A stretch of DNA of 64,000 nucleotides from Qipengyuania psychrotolerans (GTDB lineage Bacteria > Pseudomonadota > Alphaproteobacteria > Sphingomonadales > Sphingomonadaceae): positions 62,001-126,000 of the forward strand of contig NZ_CP081297.1 in NCBI RefSeq assembly GCF_019711355.1. The letters are read 5' to 3'. A program made the translations under genes and the position numbers. Shown one piece after another: positions 14,723-23,420 of the stretch; position 1 is the first letter of the stretch; each line of letters opens with the position of its first letter. The notes below the pieces were generated by a model that worked only from the letters and a program-made list of their open reading frames with translations, did no database searches and was not told the DNA's origin.

Positions 14723-15070
14723 ATGACCGATGATACAAAGCCGCAGAGCCAGGAGCAGCGCCAGTCGGGCCTCGCGCCCGAAACGCACAATGACGAGCAG
14801 GATGACCACCGCAGCCAGGCCCAGGAAGTGGCCGAGCAAGCGCGTCAGACGTCAAACGATACTGGTTCGCCAACCGAAAGCACCAAGAGCAAGAACAAAT
14901 CGGACCTGATGGGCGATTCCACGCAGGACACCATTGATCACATGCGCGACATGGAAAGCTCTGGCAGGATCGACATGGACGCCTACCGCGGTGAGCCAAA
15001 CCACGACGATAATGTCGACAAATATGGCAAGGGCCACAATCCGGACGGGCTCCGCGGCGACGGAACTTAA
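14723..15070 (+). CDS. Hydrophilic, probably disordered small protein
   Basis: A 115-residue protein without hydrophobic segments, rich in Asp, Gln, Ser, Asn and Lys (for example QSQEQRQSGLAPE and STKSKNKSDLMGD), so probably intrinsically disordered. The C-terminal half, with TIDHMRDMESSGRIDMDAYRG, looks more regular. The RBS AGGAGA is 6 bases upstream of ATG 14723. No family recognised. Its last 4 bases overlap the end of the convergent DUF202 gene. Confidence 0.7.
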   Translation: MTDDTKPQSQEQRQSGLAPETHNDEQDDHRSQAQEVAEQARQTSNDTGSPTESTKSKNKSDLMGDSTQDTIDHMRDMESSGRIDMDAYRGEPNHDDNVDKYGKGHNPDGLRGDGT

Positions 15071-15477
15071 CTGGTGAGGTCGCCGTCGTTGAGGATCCAC
15101 AGGCCAGCGGTCAGGATCGCTGAACCGAGGGCGACCCCGTAAGCCATCACTTTGAAGTTCGGGGTGGAAATCGCTTCGAACTTGTGCGGATCAAGCCGGG
15201 CTAGCGTAGCGCAAGCCCGGCGTTCTGCCGTGACGGCAAGCCATCCTCCACCCACGATGAAGGCAGTAGCGATGGCTTTCCCAAGCCATGGCGGCTCCAG
15301 TTCACCAAAGACGGCACGAAACCCCAAGCCGATGCCGATTGCAGCGAATGCGGTTCGCATCCAGCCTGCGAATGTCCGCTCCATCGCCATGATGTTACGA
15401 TCTTCTGCGAGGTCGGTGCGGAATTCCGCCCATTCGGTGCTTTTGTCTGTGCCCTTGGGCGGATCGTCCTGTGCCAT
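15067..15477 (-). CDS. DUF202 (YidH-like) inner membrane protein
   Basis: A 136-residue membrane protein with the DUF202 hallmark LAEDRNIMAMERTFAGWMRTA, followed by helices at about 44-60, 68-84 and 111-130. Function unknown. The N-terminal 20 residues are polar and cytoplasmic. It overlaps the convergent hydrophilic-protein gene by 4 bases. Confidence 0.85.
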   Translation of the reverse strand: MAQDDPPKGTDKSTEWAEFRTDLAEDRNIMAMERTFAGWMRTAFAAIGIGLGFRAVFGELEPPWLGKAIATAFIVGGGWLAVTAERRACATLARLDPHKFEAISTPNFKVMAYGVALGSAILTAGLWILNDGDLTS

Positions 15478-15518
15478 GTCTTCAATAGCGAGCGAAAGCC
15501 GCAGGCGTTCCGGAAGCG

Positions 15519-15875
15519 CTAGCTAATGGGTTCAGCCGAGACGAGGGGCTCGGCATCATTGATCAGCCAATCCTTGTTTTCGGGAATAGGCTCGACGGGT
15601 ACGTTCTGGCGCCCAGCTTCGGAATACCAACTGTCCAGATCAGGCGTTTGTTGCGCTTGGCGGCTCGGTTGAGGAGCGGTCGCAGCAGCTGGTGCAGCTG
15701 ATTGTTGCTGCGCCGGGCCAGCCGATACCGGCGCGCCCTCCGCCTCTGCGGCAATCTGCTGAAGCATTCCGGGATCTTCCTCCCGGCCCACCACCGCGAC
15801 GACTGCGAGGAGGAACAGCCCGATCATGATGAGCTTCTTGCGCTGAGTGACAAACATGCTGGTGTCCATGGGCAC
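15519..15875 (-). CDS. Single-pass membrane protein with Ala/Pro/Gln-rich tail
   Basis: About 118 residues. One N-terminal membrane helix (IMIGLFLLAVVAVVG, about 16-30) is followed by a low-complexity segment rich in Ala, Gln and Pro (for example QQQSAAPAAATAPQP) and a C-terminal WYSEAGRQNVPVEPIPENKDW. It looks like an anchored periplasmic protein. The start may be GTG 15875 or ATG 15869. No family recognised. It lies downstream of mutS on the same strand, 20 bases after its stop. Confidence 0.6.
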   Translation of the reverse strand: MPMDTSMFVTQRKKLIMIGLFLLAVVAVVGREEDPGMLQQIAAEAEGAPVSAGPAQQQSAAPAAATAPQPSRQAQQTPDLDSWYSEAGRQNVPVEPIPENKDWLINDAEPLVSAEPIS

Positions 15876-15895
15876 CAGATATACTGCCGATCCGG

Positions 15896-18520
15896 TTAAG
15901 TCTTTCTTTCCGCCGCTCTGGCCTTCAATTCATACAGTTTTTCAAGGGCTTCGCGCGGGCTGAGCGTGTCTACGTCGATCGTATCCAGCATCTCATTTAC
16001 CGGATCGATTGTAGCGTCTTCGGTTTGGATGCTCGCTGCAAACAGCGGAAGATCTCCTAGCCCCGCGCCCAATCCCCCGGTTTCGGCGCGCCCCTTTTCG
16101 AGCTTGTCGAGCACGGCCTTTGCCCGCTTGATGACCGGAGCGGGCACTCCTGCAAGCTTGGCTACCGATAGGCCATAGCTCTTGTCTGCCGCGCCTTTGG
16201 CCAGCTCGTGCAGCAGCACTAGGTCGCCTTTCCATTCGCGGGCGCGCACATGGTGCAGGCTCAGCGCGTCACAGGTTTCGGCCAGTCGCGACAGCTCGTG
16301 ATAATGGGTGGCGAACAGGCAGCGGCAAGCAAGCTGTTCGTGGACCGCCTCCACGACCGCCCACGCCAGCGCCATGCCGTCATAGGTCGAAGTCCCGCGC
16401 CCGACTTCGTCGAGGATGACAAAGCTGCGTTCGGTTGCCTGGGACAGGATGGCTGCGGTTTCGACCATTTCGACCATGAACGTGGAGCGCCCGCGAGCGA
16501 GATTGTCGGACGCACCAACACGGCTGAACAGTCGGTCAGCCAATCCGATCCGGGCCGAACTTGCTGGCACGAAGCTGCCTGCCTGCGCCAGCAGCATGAT
16601 AAGTGCGTTCTGGCGCAAGAAGGTCGATTTACCGCCCATGTTCGGGCCGCCGATCAACCAGAGGCGGTCGTCCTGTCCAAGTGAACAGTCGTTCGCCACA
16701 AATCGCTCGCCGCTTTTCGCCAATGCTTGCTCGACGACCGGATGACGCCCCCCGCTGACCTCGAGGCACGGCTCGTCCAGCATTTCCGGCCGTGCCCAAT
16801 CGCCTTCGACCGCACGTTCTGCCAGACCTGCGGACACGTCGATCCGGGCAAGGGCGGCAGCGGTTGCGGCGATTGCTTCGCGGTCGGCAACGATTTCACC
16901 GACGAGCTTTTCGAAATGGCTGTCTTCTGCCGCGAGCGCATGGGCGCCTGCTTCGGCGATGCGGCTGGCCTCTTCATGCAGGCCGATGGAGTTGAAGCGC
17001 ACTGCGCCCGCCATCGTCTGCCGGTGCGTGAACCCGCTATCGGCGGCCATCAGCTTGTCGCCGTGCTTGGCTGGTACTTCGATGAAGTAGCCCAGCACCT
17101 TGTTGTGCTTGATCTTCAGCGAGGCGGTTTCGGTCTCGGCGCGGTATTTTGCTTCCAGCGCGGCAATGGCACGCCGGGCGTTGCCGCTGGTTTCGCGCAG
17201 CGCGTCGAGGGCGTGGTCATAACCCTCGGCGATGAAACCTCCCTGACCGCGCTCGGTCGGGGGGGAGGGGACAAGGGCGCGCGAAAGGTGATCGACCAGC
17301 GCGCCGTGACCCCCGAGGGCACCGGTCATCCGCGTGAGCAATGGCGGCAGATCTGCGCTGCCTTCCAGCATATCGCGAACCCGCTGCGCCTCGGCCAATC
17401 CGTCGCGCACCTGCCCGAGATCGCGCGGACTGCCGCGTCCTGCCACCAGGCGCCCAAGCGCCCGTCCAATGTCGGGGGCCTGACGCAAGACCGCTCGCAA
17501 ATCGGCCCTCAATAGCGGGTCGCTGTGGAAGTGATGCACACCAGCCAACCGGTCTTCTACCGCAGCCCGGTCTGCCAGCGGAGCGGAAAGGTCGTCGGCC
17601 AATTGCCGCGCGCCCGCTCCTGTCGCGCAGCGATCCACACAGGCGATCAGGCTGCCTTCGCGCCCGCCATTTTGTGCAGCGAGTATCTCGAGGCTGATCC
17701 GTGTCGCGGCATCCATCGCGAGATGCGCGCCAGAGCCCCGCGCAACCGGAGGCAGCAGGAATGGCATTTTCCCGCGGCCGGCATGGTCGAGATAGGCGAT
17801 CAGTCCGCCAGCTGCTGCGAGCATGGGGCGAGTGAAGTCACCCAGACCGTCCAGCGTTGCGATCCCGTGGATCTGTTTCAGCCGCGCTTCGCCGTCTTCG
17901 CTGCGGAAATCGGCCCGGGGCCGCGCGATGACATCCTCGGCTATCTCGTCGCAGTCGTCGGGCATGACCACTTCGCTCGCCCCAAGCCGCGCCAGCGCTG
18001 CATCCAGCCGGTCGGGTGCACATTCTTCCAGTTCCATTCGGCCCGTGGAAATGTCGCAGGAGGCGAGCCCTATGGCATCGCGTACCGGGGCGAGCGCCAC
18101 CAGCAGGTTCGCCCGCCGCGGTTCCAGCAGGGCTTCTTCGGTAAGTGTCCCCGCCGTAACGAGCCGCACGATGTCGCGGGCGACCAGCGTTTTGGAAACC
18201 GGCTTGCCTTCGCGCTTGGCCCTTTCTTTTGCTTCGTCGGGCGTCTCTGTCTGCTCGGCTATCGCAACGCGGCACCCACCCTTGATCAGCCGGGCGAGGT
18301 AGCCTTCGGCGGCATGGACCGGCACACCGCACATTGGAACTGGCTGGCCGCCGTGTTCACCCCGGCTGGTGAGTGCAATGTCGAGCACGCCTGCAGCCAC
18401 CCGCGCATCTTCGAAGAACAACTCGAAGAAATCGCCCATTCGGTAGAACAGCAAAGCGTCGCCCGCTTCCTGCTTGAGCGCGAGGTACTGCTCCATCATC
18501 GGGGTGGGTTTGCCGGACAT
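15896..18520 (-). CDS. mutS: DNA mismatch repair protein MutS
   Basis: Mismatch-recognition ATPase; 874 residues, normal for the family. The N-terminal domain includes ALLFYRMGDFFELFFEDA, with the Phe-x-Glu mismatch wedge expected in MGDFFELF. The ATPase domain has Walker A GGPNMGGKSTFLRQ near residue 625, FMVEMVETAAIL, Walker B FVILDEVGRGTST near 702, and LFATHYHELSRL. The C-terminal clamp/HTH ends with SPREALEKLYELKA. I start at ATG 18520, just before SGKPTPMMEQYLALK; the upstream extension is not family-like. It is divergent from maeB across 115 bases. Confidence 0.96.
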   Translation of the reverse strand: MSGKPTPMMEQYLALKQEAGDALLFYRMGDFFELFFEDARVAAGVLDIALTSRGEHGGQPVPMCGVPVHAAEGYLARLIKGGCRVAIAEQTETPDEAKERAKREGKPVSKTLVARDIVRLVTAGTLTEEALLEPRRANLLVALAPVRDAIGLASCDISTGRMELEECAPDRLDAALARLGASEVVMPDDCDEIAEDVIARPRADFRSEDGEARLKQIHGIATLDGLGDFTRPMLAAAGGLIAYLDHAGRGKMPFLLPPVARGSGAHLAMDAATRISLEILAAQNGGREGSLIACVDRCATGAGARQLADDLSAPLADRAAVEDRLAGVHHFHSDPLLRADLRAVLRQAPDIGRALGRLVAGRGSPRDLGQVRDGLAEAQRVRDMLEGSADLPPLLTRMTGALGGHGALVDHLSRALVPSPPTERGQGGFIAEGYDHALDALRETSGNARRAIAALEAKYRAETETASLKIKHNKVLGYFIEVPAKHGDKLMAADSGFTHRQTMAGAVRFNSIGLHEEASRIAEAGAHALAAEDSHFEKLVGEIVADREAIAATAAALARIDVSAGLAERAVEGDWARPEMLDEPCLEVSGGRHPVVEQALAKSGERFVANDCSLGQDDRLWLIGGPNMGGKSTFLRQNALIMLLAQAGSFVPASSARIGLADRLFSRVGASDNLARGRSTFMVEMVETAAILSQATERSFVILDEVGRGTSTYDGMALAWAVVEAVHEQLACRCLFATHYHELSRLAETCDALSLHHVRAREWKGDLVLLHELAKGAADKSYGLSVAKLAGVPAPVIKRAKAVLDKLEKGRAETGGLGAGLGDLPLFAASIQTEDATIDPVNEMLDTIDVDTLSPREALEKLYELKARAAERKT

Positions 18521-18635
18521 TGCAAAAGCCGTAGCGGCGGGGTTAGCGATTCGGGAAGCGGCGCAGAGCGTCTTTCCCCCTATGACTTGCTCCAAAATGC
18601 CCTTAGGGCGGAGCCGAGAAAACACAGGGACATCT

Positions 18636-20900
18636 ATGGCCGACGAGAAACCGACCGCTTTCACCACGCGCGAGGCGCTGTTTTATCACGAGACGATCCG
18701 CCCGGGTAAGATCGAGATTATTGCGTCAAAACCTATGGCGAGCCAGCGCGACCTGAGTCTGGCCTACTCGCCAGGTGTAGCCGCCCCGGTCGAAGCGATT
18801 GCCGCCAACCCGCAGGACGCTGCGCGTTACACGGCGCGGGCGAACCTGGTGGCGGTGATCTCGAACGGTACGGCGATCCTCGGCCTCGGTAATCTCGGGG
18901 CGCTGGCATCCAAGCCGGTCATGGAAGGCAAGGCAGTGCTGTTCAAGCGCTTCGCCGACGTCGATTCCATTGATATCGAACTCGACACCGAAGACCCCGA
19001 CAAGTTCATCGAAGCGGTCGCGCTGATGGAGCCGACCTTTGGCGGCATCAACCTCGAAGACATCGCCGCACCTGAATGCTTCATCATCGAGCAGGCCTTG
19101 CGAGAGCGGATGAACATCCCGGTCATGCACGATGACCAGCACGGCACAGCGATCATTGCGGCGGCCGGACTGATCAACGCCTGCCACTTGACCGGGCGTG
19201 ATCTGAAAGACTGCAAGATGGTCGTGAACGGGGCGGGTGCCTCGGCGCTGGCGTGCACCGCGCTTATCAAGGCCATCGGCATTCCGCATGACCAGGTGAT
19301 CGTGTGCGATCGGTCCGGTCCGATCACTCCTGGCCGCGAAGGCGTGGATCAGTGGAAAAGCGCTCACGCTGTCGCAACCTCCGCGACCACCCTCGAAGAA
19401 GCGCTCGACGGGGCGGATATTTTCCTCGGACTGTCAGCAGCAGGAGCATTGAAGCCGGAGTGGGTCGCAAAGATGGCTGACAAGCCGATCATCTTTGCAA
19501 TGGCCAATCCTGTGCCGGAAATCATGCCGGAAGATGCCAAGGCAGTCCGGCCCGATGCGATCATCGCGACCGGGCGCAGCGATTATCCCAACCAGGTCAA
19601 CAACGTGCTGGGCTTCCCGTTCATTTTCCGCGGCGCGCTCGATGTGCAGGCGACTGCGATCAACGAGGAGATGAAGGTGGCCGCAGCCCAGGCAATTGCT
19701 GCCCTGGCGCGCGAGCGCGTGCCGGAAGAAGTCGCGGCGGCCTATGGCGTCACACACCAGTTCGGCGAGGAATACATTATTCCCGCCCCGTTCGATCCGC
19801 GCCTGATGGAAGTGGTCTCAAGCGCCGTGGCGCAGGCCGCGATGGATTCCGGCGTGGCCAAGGCCCCGATCGAGGACATGGAAGAGTACCGGCACCGTCT
19901 CAAGGCCCGGCTCAACCCCACTACCGCGGCGCTCACCAACATCTACGACCTCGCCAAGGCCAATCCCAAGCGGATGGTCTTCGCCGAAGCGGAGGAAGAT
20001 GTTGCCTTGCGTGCCGCAATCCAGTTCCGCGATTTCGGATACGGAACGCCGATCCTCGTCGGACGGACCGAGAAGGTTCGCGAAAAGCTGATCGAGCTGG
20101 CGGTGGAAGATCCGGACGACTGGATCATCGAAAACTCGGCCGTTTCGGACAAGGTCCCGGCCATGGTGGACTACCTCTACAAGCGTATGCAGCGTCGCGG
20201 CTATACTGAGCGTGACGTGGCCCGCATGGTCAATCAGGAACGCAACGTGTTCGCCGCGCTGCTGGTCGCACTGGGTCACGGTGACGGCATGATTTCGGGC
20301 CTTACCCGCACCTTCGCGCAGACTGCCCGCGAAGTTGGCCGCGTGCTCGATGAAAAGCCCGGCGCAGTGCCTTTCGGTATCCACATGATGATCGGTAAGA
20401 ACCACACGACCTTCCTCGCCGATACGACGATCAACGAACGGCCCAGCGCAGAACAGCTTGCCCACATCGCGCGCGAAACCGCGGCCGTGGCACGACGCAT
20501 GGGGCATGAGCCACGCGTGGCCTTCATGTCCTACTCGACCTTCGGCAATCCGTCCGGCCAGTGGCTCGGCAACATCCGCGATGCGGTTGCATTGCTTGAT
20601 GCTGATGACAGTGTGAATTTCGAGTACGAAGGCGAGATGGCGCCCGACGCCGCGCTCAATCCCAAGGTGATGGCACTCTATCCCTTCAGCCGCTTGTCTG
20701 GCCCAGCCAACGTACTGATCATGCCCGGACTGCAATCGGCCAATTTGTCGGCTAAGCTGCTGCGCGAACTGGGCGGCGAGACGACCGTGGGACCGATGAT
20801 GATCGGTATGGAAAAGCCGGTTCAAATCGCCCCGATGACGGCAATCGCGCCCGATGTCCTGACCCTGGCAGTCTTGGCGAGCGCAGGGGTGCTGGGCTGA
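18636..20900 (+). CDS. maeB: NADP-dependent malic enzyme with phosphotransacetylase-like domain
   Basis: Oxidative decarboxylation of malate to pyruvate, yielding NADPH. The 754-residue protein is the two-domain form: malic enzyme (about 1-430) with LAYSPGVAAPV, NLVAVISNGTAILGLGNLG, IPVMHDDQHGTAII and the NAD(P) fold at MVVNGAGASALACTAL, then a C-terminal phosphate acetyl/butyryl-transferase-like domain (about 440-754) with MISGLTRTFAQTAREVG. In characterised MaeB proteins the PTA-like domain is regulatory, binding acetyl-CoA, not catalytic. ATG 18636 follows ACAGGGA. The class V PLP gene begins 5 bases downstream. Confidence 0.95.
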   Translation: MADEKPTAFTTREALFYHETIRPGKIEIIASKPMASQRDLSLAYSPGVAAPVEAIAANPQDAARYTARANLVAVISNGTAILGLGNLGALASKPVMEGKAVLFKRFADVDSIDIELDTEDPDKFIEAVALMEPTFGGINLEDIAAPECFIIEQALRERMNIPVMHDDQHGTAIIAAAGLINACHLTGRDLKDCKMVVNGAGASALACTALIKAIGIPHDQVIVCDRSGPITPGREGVDQWKSAHAVATSATTLEEALDGADIFLGLSAAGALKPEWVAKMADKPIIFAMANPVPEIMPEDAKAVRPDAIIATGRSDYPNQVNNVLGFPFIFRGALDVQATAINEEMKVAAAQAIAALARERVPEEVAAAYGVTHQFGEEYIIPAPFDPRLMEVVSSAVAQAAMDSGVAKAPIEDMEEYRHRLKARLNPTTAALTNIYDLAKANPKRMVFAEAEEDVALRAAIQFRDFGYGTPILVGRTEKVREKLIELAVEDPDDWIIENSAVSDKVPAMVDYLYKRMQRRGYTERDVARMVNQERNVFAALLVALGHGDGMISGLTRTFAQTAREVGRVLDEKPGAVPFGIHMMIGKNHTTFLADTTINERPSAEQLAHIARETAAVARRMGHEPRVAFMSYSTFGNPSGQWLGNIRDAVALLDADDSVNFEYEGEMAPDAALNPKVMALYPFSRLSGPANVLIMPGLQSANLSAKLLRELGGETTVGPMMIGMEKPVQIAPMTAIAPDVLTLAVLASAGVLG

Positions 20901-20905
20901 CCCGC

Positions 20906-22042
20906 ATGATCGCTTCCCAGCGGCATCTGTTTTCGATCCCGGACGAGGTTCATTACCTCAACTGCGCTTATATGGCGCCGCTCTCGCACGCCGTCAGCGC
21001 GGCGATGGTGGACGGCGCCCGGCTGAAAGAGCAGCCGTGGAATTTCCTCCCGCCGGATTTCTTCCGCGTGACCGAGGAATTTCGCGGAAAGGCGGCAAAG
21101 CTGGCACGTGTGTCCGAAGAGAATATCGCCGTCGTCCCCTCGGTCAGTTACGGCCTCGCTGTCGCCGCAGCGAACCTTCCGCTCGAGAAGGGGCAGCGCA
21201 TCATCACGCTGGGCGATCAATTTCCCTCGAACGTCTATCCTTGGCAGGAACTGGCCAAGCGCAAGGGCGGGGAAGTTGTTGCTGTTCAGCGGCCGTCGCA
21301 GTCCTGCTGGACGCAGGCCGTGCTTGAAGCGATCGACGATGCCACTGCCATCGCCGCCCTGCCGAATTGCCATTGGGCAGACGGCCGCGTGGTCGACCTC
21401 GCCGCAGTCGGCGAGAAATGCCGTTCGGTCGGTGCCGCGTTGGTCCTCGATCTTACGCAATCGCTCGGTGCGATGCCGATCGATTTCGCCGCGGTGCAGC
21501 CCGATTTCGCAGTCTCCGCGTGCTATAAATGGCTGATGGGCCCTTACGGCATCGCAATGCTCTATGCTGATCCAAAGCACCATGGCGGGGAGCCTATCGA
21601 GCACAACTGGATCAACCGGGCCGGATCACAGGATTTCACCCGGCTGGTCGATTACCGGAGCGATTATCAGCCCGGCGCCCGCCGCTTCGACATGGGCGAA
21701 AAATCCAACGCGCCGCTGCTGATGGGGGCCGGCGCAGGAATCGATTTTCTGCTCCAACACGGCGTCGACGCGATTGCAGAAACGCTTGCAAGTACGACCC
21801 AGGGTATCGCGGACAGGGCAGCACGGCTTGGCCTGGCATCCGCACCGATCGGCACACGGGCGGCGCATTTCCTCTCGCTCGAATTTCCGGATGGTTTGCC
21901 CGATGGCCTGACCGACCGACTCGCGAAAGCGCAGGTGTTCGTTTCGGCACGCGGTCAGTCGCTGCGCGTGACGCCGCACCTCTACAATAATGACGCGGAT
22001 TGCGAGGCGCTGCTCGCCACGCTTGAAGAGGTTCTCACCTAG
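20906..22042 (+). CDS. Class V aminotransferase-fold PLP enzyme
   Basis: A 378-residue fold-type I PLP enzyme. The N-terminus reads VHYLNCAYMAPLSHAV, the PLP-stacking Asp is in ALVLDLTQSLGAMPID, and the Schiff-base lysine is in SACYKWLMGPYGIAML near residue 208. The class includes cysteine desulfurases, kynureninases and isopenicillin epimerases. The catalytic-loop Cys of IscS/SufS is not evident, so desulfurase activity is not supported, and a true kynU is already present at 9582. Substrate unknown. Its start is 5 bases after maeB and it is probably co-transcribed. Confidence 0.8.
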   Translation: MIASQRHLFSIPDEVHYLNCAYMAPLSHAVSAAMVDGARLKEQPWNFLPPDFFRVTEEFRGKAAKLARVSEENIAVVPSVSYGLAVAAANLPLEKGQRIITLGDQFPSNVYPWQELAKRKGGEVVAVQRPSQSCWTQAVLEAIDDATAIAALPNCHWADGRVVDLAAVGEKCRSVGAALVLDLTQSLGAMPIDFAAVQPDFAVSACYKWLMGPYGIAMLYADPKHHGGEPIEHNWINRAGSQDFTRLVDYRSDYQPGARRFDMGEKSNAPLLMGAGAGIDFLLQHGVDAIAETLASTTQGIADRAARLGLASAPIGTRAAHFLSLEFPDGLPDGLTDRLAKAQVFVSARGQSLRVTPHLYNNDADCEALLATLEEVLT

Positions 22043-22154
22043 ACCGGTGCACCGTTCGTCGAGCGGATTTGGTTTCTGACAGCCCGGTTAAGGCGCGCGC
22101 AACCATCACCGCGACAGGGGCTCGGCAACAGGGTCTGTACAACAAGGAATTACC

Positions 22155-22763
22155 ATGAAGAAACTCATCGCACTGGCCGCGCTAGGCGCCGGCCTTGCCG
22201 CCGCTCCAGCCGCAGCGCAGGACCAGAACGTGGCTCCCGGCGGTTTTCACGTCGGCGTAATCGGCGGTTACGAAGGACTGGACGTTGATGCCGCAGACGG
22301 CACCGCCACGGCCAGCGCAGACAATGCTGTCTATGGTATCACCGCCGGCTATGATCTTAGCCTCGGAAGCGCATTCGTCGGTGTCGAAGGCGAAATTTCG
22401 ACCAGCGATGGTTCGACCAGCTTCCCCGACTCGTTCGGCGGAGCGCGCGAAGGTCTTGAGACCGACGGCCAGTACTACATCGGTGCGCGTGCAGGTTTTG
22501 CCATCACGCCCGGCATCGCAGCCTATGGCAAGGCGGGCTACACCGCGCTCGACACAACAGCTTTCACCGAAAGCGGTTCGCTGTCCGATCTCGATGAGAA
22601 CACTGACGGCTTCCGCTTCGGCGGCGGACTGCAGGTTCAGCTTCCCGGACCGCTCGAAGCGCGGATTGAATACCGCCGTTCCAACTACAACAACCTGGCC
22701 GATATCGACCAGGGCGATGCCTCGACCGATCAGGTTGTCGCCGGACTTGGACTGCGCTTCTAA
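22155..22763 (+). CDS. Outer membrane beta-barrel protein
   Basis: A 202-residue protein with a signal peptide (cleavage likely after APAAAQ, near 22) and alternating polar/hydrophobic strands typical of 8-stranded OmpA/Omp25-like barrels: FHVGVIGGYEGLDV, YGITAGYDLSLGSAFVGVE, YYIGARAGFAITPGIAAYG. It ends with a C-terminal strand finishing in Phe (VVAGLGLRF), the BAM recognition signature. The likely role is a structural porin-like barrel. The RBS is ACAAGGA. It ends 3 bases before the convergent SDR gene. Confidence 0.82.
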   Translation: MKKLIALAALGAGLAAAPAAAQDQNVAPGGFHVGVIGGYEGLDVDAADGTATASADNAVYGITAGYDLSLGSAFVGVEGEISTSDGSTSFPDSFGGAREGLETDGQYYIGARAGFAITPGIAAYGKAGYTALDTTAFTESGSLSDLDENTDGFRFGGGLQVQLPGPLEARIEYRRSNYNNLADIDQGDASTDQVVAGLGLRF

Positions 22764-22766
22764 ACG

Positions 22767-23420
22767 CTAGTACTGAAGATCCTTGCCGGTGTAGTCGACG
22801 TAGCGAAACTCTCCTCCGCTCGCACTCTCGACCACATCGGCAAGGCCTTTCACGCTCTCATCTACCGTGATGTGAGCATTGGGTCCGCCCATATCTGTCT
22901 GGACCCAGCCCGGATGCAGCGACAGTGTGGCGATGCCACGCGGTCCGGCGTCCTGTTCGGAAATGCCCTTGGCGAGCATGTTGAGCGCGCATTTGCTGGT
23001 ACGATAAAGCTCGTAGCCGCCTGAACTGTCTTCGATCGACCCCATCAGCGAACTCATGAAAGCCAGCGTTCCGCCATCCTTGATCTTGGGCAAAAGCGCC
23101 TTGGCCAGGTGGGCAGGACCAAACGCGTTGGTCATCATCACCTGCGCCACTTCATCTGCCGTGGCTTCGAGCGCAGATTGATGGCTCGCGCCGGTAATGC
23201 CAGCGTTCACGATCACGGCGTCCACTTCAGTGTCGAAGCTCTCGAATGTCTTGGGATCGGTTACGTCCATCGTTTCGACACGCACCCCGTCGACCGCGTG
23301 CAGGTCTTCGCTTCTGGAACGTTCGGTCGCGATGACGTCCCAGCCGCGAGCCTTGAATTCCTTGGCAAGGCCAAGTCCGATGCCGCGTGATGCGCCGACG
23401 ATGAGAATGGTTTTGCTCAT
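22767..23420 (-). CDS. Short-chain dehydrogenase/reductase
   Basis: A 217-residue classical SDR fold: NAD(P)-binding ILIVGASRGIGLG (5-17), VNAGITGAS (NNAG-like), catalytic Ser in FMSSLMGS, and YRTSK as the Y-x3-K motif, then SLHPGWVQTDMGG. It resembles C-factor/CsgA-like SDRs. The start ATG overlaps the stop of the upstream aldehyde dehydrogenase by 4 bases, so both belong to one operon and could act on the same aldehyde or alcohol substrate. Confidence 0.88.
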   Translation of the reverse strand: MSKTILIVGASRGIGLGLAKEFKARGWDVIATERSRSEDLHAVDGVRVETMDVTDPKTFESFDTEVDAVIVNAGITGASHQSALEATADEVAQVMMTNAFGPAHLAKALLPKIKDGGTLAFMSSLMGSIEDSSGGYELYRTSKCALNMLAKGISEQDAGPRGIATLSLHPGWVQTDMGGPNAHITVDESVKGLADVVESASGGEFRYVDYTGKDLQY

